Positions 62,311-64,000 of a stretch of DNA of 64,000 nucleotides are shown piece by piece. The notes beneath the pieces were generated by a model. That model saw only the letters and a program-made list of their open reading frames with translations. It did not search any database and had not been told where the DNA came from. Numbering within the stretch: position 1 is the first letter of the stretch; each line of letters opens with the position of its first letter. Origin of the DNA: Aristolochia californica (taxonomy: Eukaryota > Streptophyta > Magnoliopsida > Piperales > Aristolochiaceae); assembly GCA_029961685.1 (NCBI GenBank), contig JARWKL010000008.1, forward strand, positions 22,601,981-22,665,980. The letters are read 5' to 3'. The position numbers and the translations under genes were made by a program.

Positions 62311-64000
62311 TAGGTATGCAAAAATTTGAAAACTATAATAAATTTAAGTGAAGAAAATTATTTCATGCACTAAAAATGAACACCAAAGTTTTTTTATCCA
62401 TGTTTGGGAAATTGCACTTGTACCACCCCTTATAGCTTGGTGGAATTTTATAAGAAAGAGATTTCTAATTGTTCCTAACATGTTTAAAATGTGGTAGATA
62501 TGCATGCCAGAAACATGTTGAAGATGCAAATGACCTAATGATCCAAAAATATCAAGGACTTGAAAATTCTAAATTCTCAAGTTAACGTGCGGTGGGATAT
62601 TTACTAGAGCCAAACAACCAACTTTTGCCTATTTTACAAAAAGTGGACCTAACAATCATGGATCATCATAAATGTTTTGATTGATTAATGATGTGTAATG
62701 ACTATAATTTTTGTTAGAAATGACATATGGTTTAGGGTCAACACTCAGTCAAAAATACGTTGCCTCCCCTCTTCCGAAGATTGCAAAAATCAACATATAA
62801 AAAACTAAAAGACTTTAATATCCTTAAAAATCACTTATATTTTTGGAATTATCTCTCTTAGTATTTGTACATTTCCATTTTGGATGTTCAATTTTTTTTC
62901 AAATCCAAACTTGATTTTTCACCTTCCCATTCTTCTGGTAAGCAAAAAGAAAAGGCAAATAGATCACAAAAAAATGAAAATTTTTGATTTTATGTATACA
63001 AAATAATTTGAAAACTATTATTAATATAAGTGAAGAAAATAATTTCATGCACTAAAAATGAACACCAAAGTTTTGTTATCCATGTCTGGGAAATTCCACT
63101 AGCATAACCCCTAATAGCTTGGTGGAATTTTATAAGAAAGAGATTTCTAATTGATCCTAAGATGTTTTAAATGTGGTAGATAAGCAAGCCAGAACATGTT
63201 GAAGATACAAATGGCCTAATGATCCAAAAATCTCAAGGAGTAGAAAAAATTAAATTCTCAAGTTAACGTGTGGTGGGATATTTACCAGAGACAAACAACC
63301 CACTTTTTGCCAATTTTTTAAAAAGTAGACCTAACAATCATATATCATCGTAAATGTTTTGATCGATTAATGATGTATAACGGCTATAATTTTTGTCAAA
63401 AATAACTTATGGTTTGGTAGTCAACAGTAAGTTAAAAAGGCCTATCCCATCTCCCCCCCCCCCCCCCCCCCCCCCCCCCCCTTTCCTTTCGATGATTGCA
63501 AAACCCAATATATAAAAAACTAAAAGAGTTTACAATCCTTAAAAATCATAGATACTTTTTGGAATTCTCTCCCTCAGCATTTGTGCATTTCCATTTTGGA
63601 TGTTCAATTTTTTTTCAAATCCAAACTTGAGTTTTCACTCTCCCACTTTTTTGGTAAACAAAAAGATAAGGCAAATAGATCACAACAAAATGAAAATTTT
63701 AGATTTTATGTATGAAAAAATTTAAAAACTAAAATAAATGTAAGTGAAGAAAATTATTTCATATACTAAAAATGAACACCAAAGTTTTGCTTTCCATGTT
63801 TGGGAAATATCACTAGTACCACCCCTAATAGCTTGGTGGAATTATAAAAGAAAGGGATTTCTAATTGATTCAAGGAGTAGAAAAACTTAAATTCTCAAGT
63901 TAATGTGTGCGATGGGATATTTACCAGAGCCAAACAACCTACTTTTTGCCTATTTTACAAAAAGCAGACCTAACAATCATAGATCATCATAAATGTTTTG
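62311..64000 (-). repeat. Dimeric B higher-order repeat, copy 2, and window edge
   Basis: This second copy of the 1,378-bp dimer runs to about 63,500. A further B unit then continues past the window end. That last unit has about 97 bp missing near 63,868, where CTAATTGAT is joined to TCAAGGAGTAG. Confidence 0.8.
63453..63481. repeat. C homopolymer tract
   Basis: About 29 C in the last complete B-specific block of the window. Confidence 0.9.

Larger units (their letters stand above)
41305..64000 (-). repeat. Satellite array, family B (about 685-bp monomer)
   Basis: Roughly 33 units on the strand opposite to family A. The recurring GAGTCAACACTCAGTT motif appears at intervals mostly between 665 and 709 bp, for example near 44,157, 44,850, 45,547, 46,256 and 46,927. 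Reverse-complemented, about 480 bp of each unit aligns with the whole family A monomer. The remainder is one block of about 203 bp inserted where A reads CCTATCCTTAAAAATC on that strand. B also has AGTTAACGTGCGGTGGGATA where A has AGTGGTTGGATA, and AATAGCTTGG where A has AATAATAAGCTTGG, so the HindIII site is missing. No gene was seen. Confidence 0.96.

Noticed and set aside
13..62529. Dozens of open reading frames of 60-117 codons on both strands
   Set aside because: They are the same few satellite segments read over and over and begin at arbitrary ATG codons. They differ between neighbouring monomers by frameshifts and stops, and show no recognisable domain. They are treated as non-coding.
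1..64000. CRISPR array (regular repeats and spacers)
   Set aside because: The repeat unit is hundreds of bases, contiguous, with no unique spacers and no cas genes. The architecture is that of a eukaryotic satellite.
1..64000. CENP-B box in the monomers
   Set aside because: I looked for a TTCG...A..CGGG-type motif and saw none conserved across units. Absence does not rule out a centromeric role.
41305..64000. Family B as an unrelated second satellite
   Set aside because: About 480 bp of every B unit aligns, on the opposite strand, with the entire A monomer in the same order. They are diverged forms of one satellite.
1..64000. Promoters, terminators, riboswitches or tRNA/rRNA genes
   Set aside because: AT-rich runs produce many TATA-like and AATAAA-like strings by chance, but there is no associated gene and no conserved RNA fold that I could recognise.

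Overview
This window is satellite DNA from end to end. I find no credible protein-coding gene, RNA gene, CRISPR array or intact transposon. The sequence is very AT-rich, apart from C-homopolymer tracts confined to the right third. It is built from one ancestral tandem repeat present in two forms. Megabase-type satellite arrays of this kind are typical of eukaryotic heterochromatin (centromeric, pericentromeric or subtelomeric). A plant is plausible, but nothing in the sequence fixes the species, and I do not recognise the satellite as a named family.

Positions 1-41,304 hold family A. It is a head-to-tail array of a monomer of about 482 bp, roughly 85 copies, mostly with a conserved HindIII site. 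Positions 41,305-64,000 hold family B. It is homologous to A but lies on the opposite strand and has a longer monomer of about 685 bp, roughly 33 copies. The extra length is one block of about 203 bp, present in B and absent from A, that carries a variable C homopolymer in most units. Two smaller indels (about 9 bp and 3 bp) also separate the families. The families meet tail to tail at about 41,304/41,305, where A stops and B begins within a few bases.

Both arrays show layered amplification. In A there is a three-copy higher-order repeat (HOR) of about 1.80 kb (451-5,735), a multi-monomer block repeated at 14.6-25 kb with offsets of 3.36-4.24 kb, and a block of about 3 kb duplicated 4,702 bp apart (27.65-30.6 and 32.35-35.25 kb). 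In B there are near-identical adjacent units (43.4-44.6 kb), a four-monomer repeat (50.5-55.3 kb) and a dimeric repeat of 1,378 bp (60.9-63.5 kb). Truncated monomers are scattered throughout, and many of their junctions fall at short direct repeats.

The short open reading frames scattered through the window are the same few satellite segments read repeatedly in AT-rich sequence. They are not annotated as genes. The points most worth a second look are the tail-to-tail A/B junction, the poly-C-bearing 203-bp block, the nested HOR organisation with a persistent monomer order, and a palindrome formed exactly at one deletion junction.
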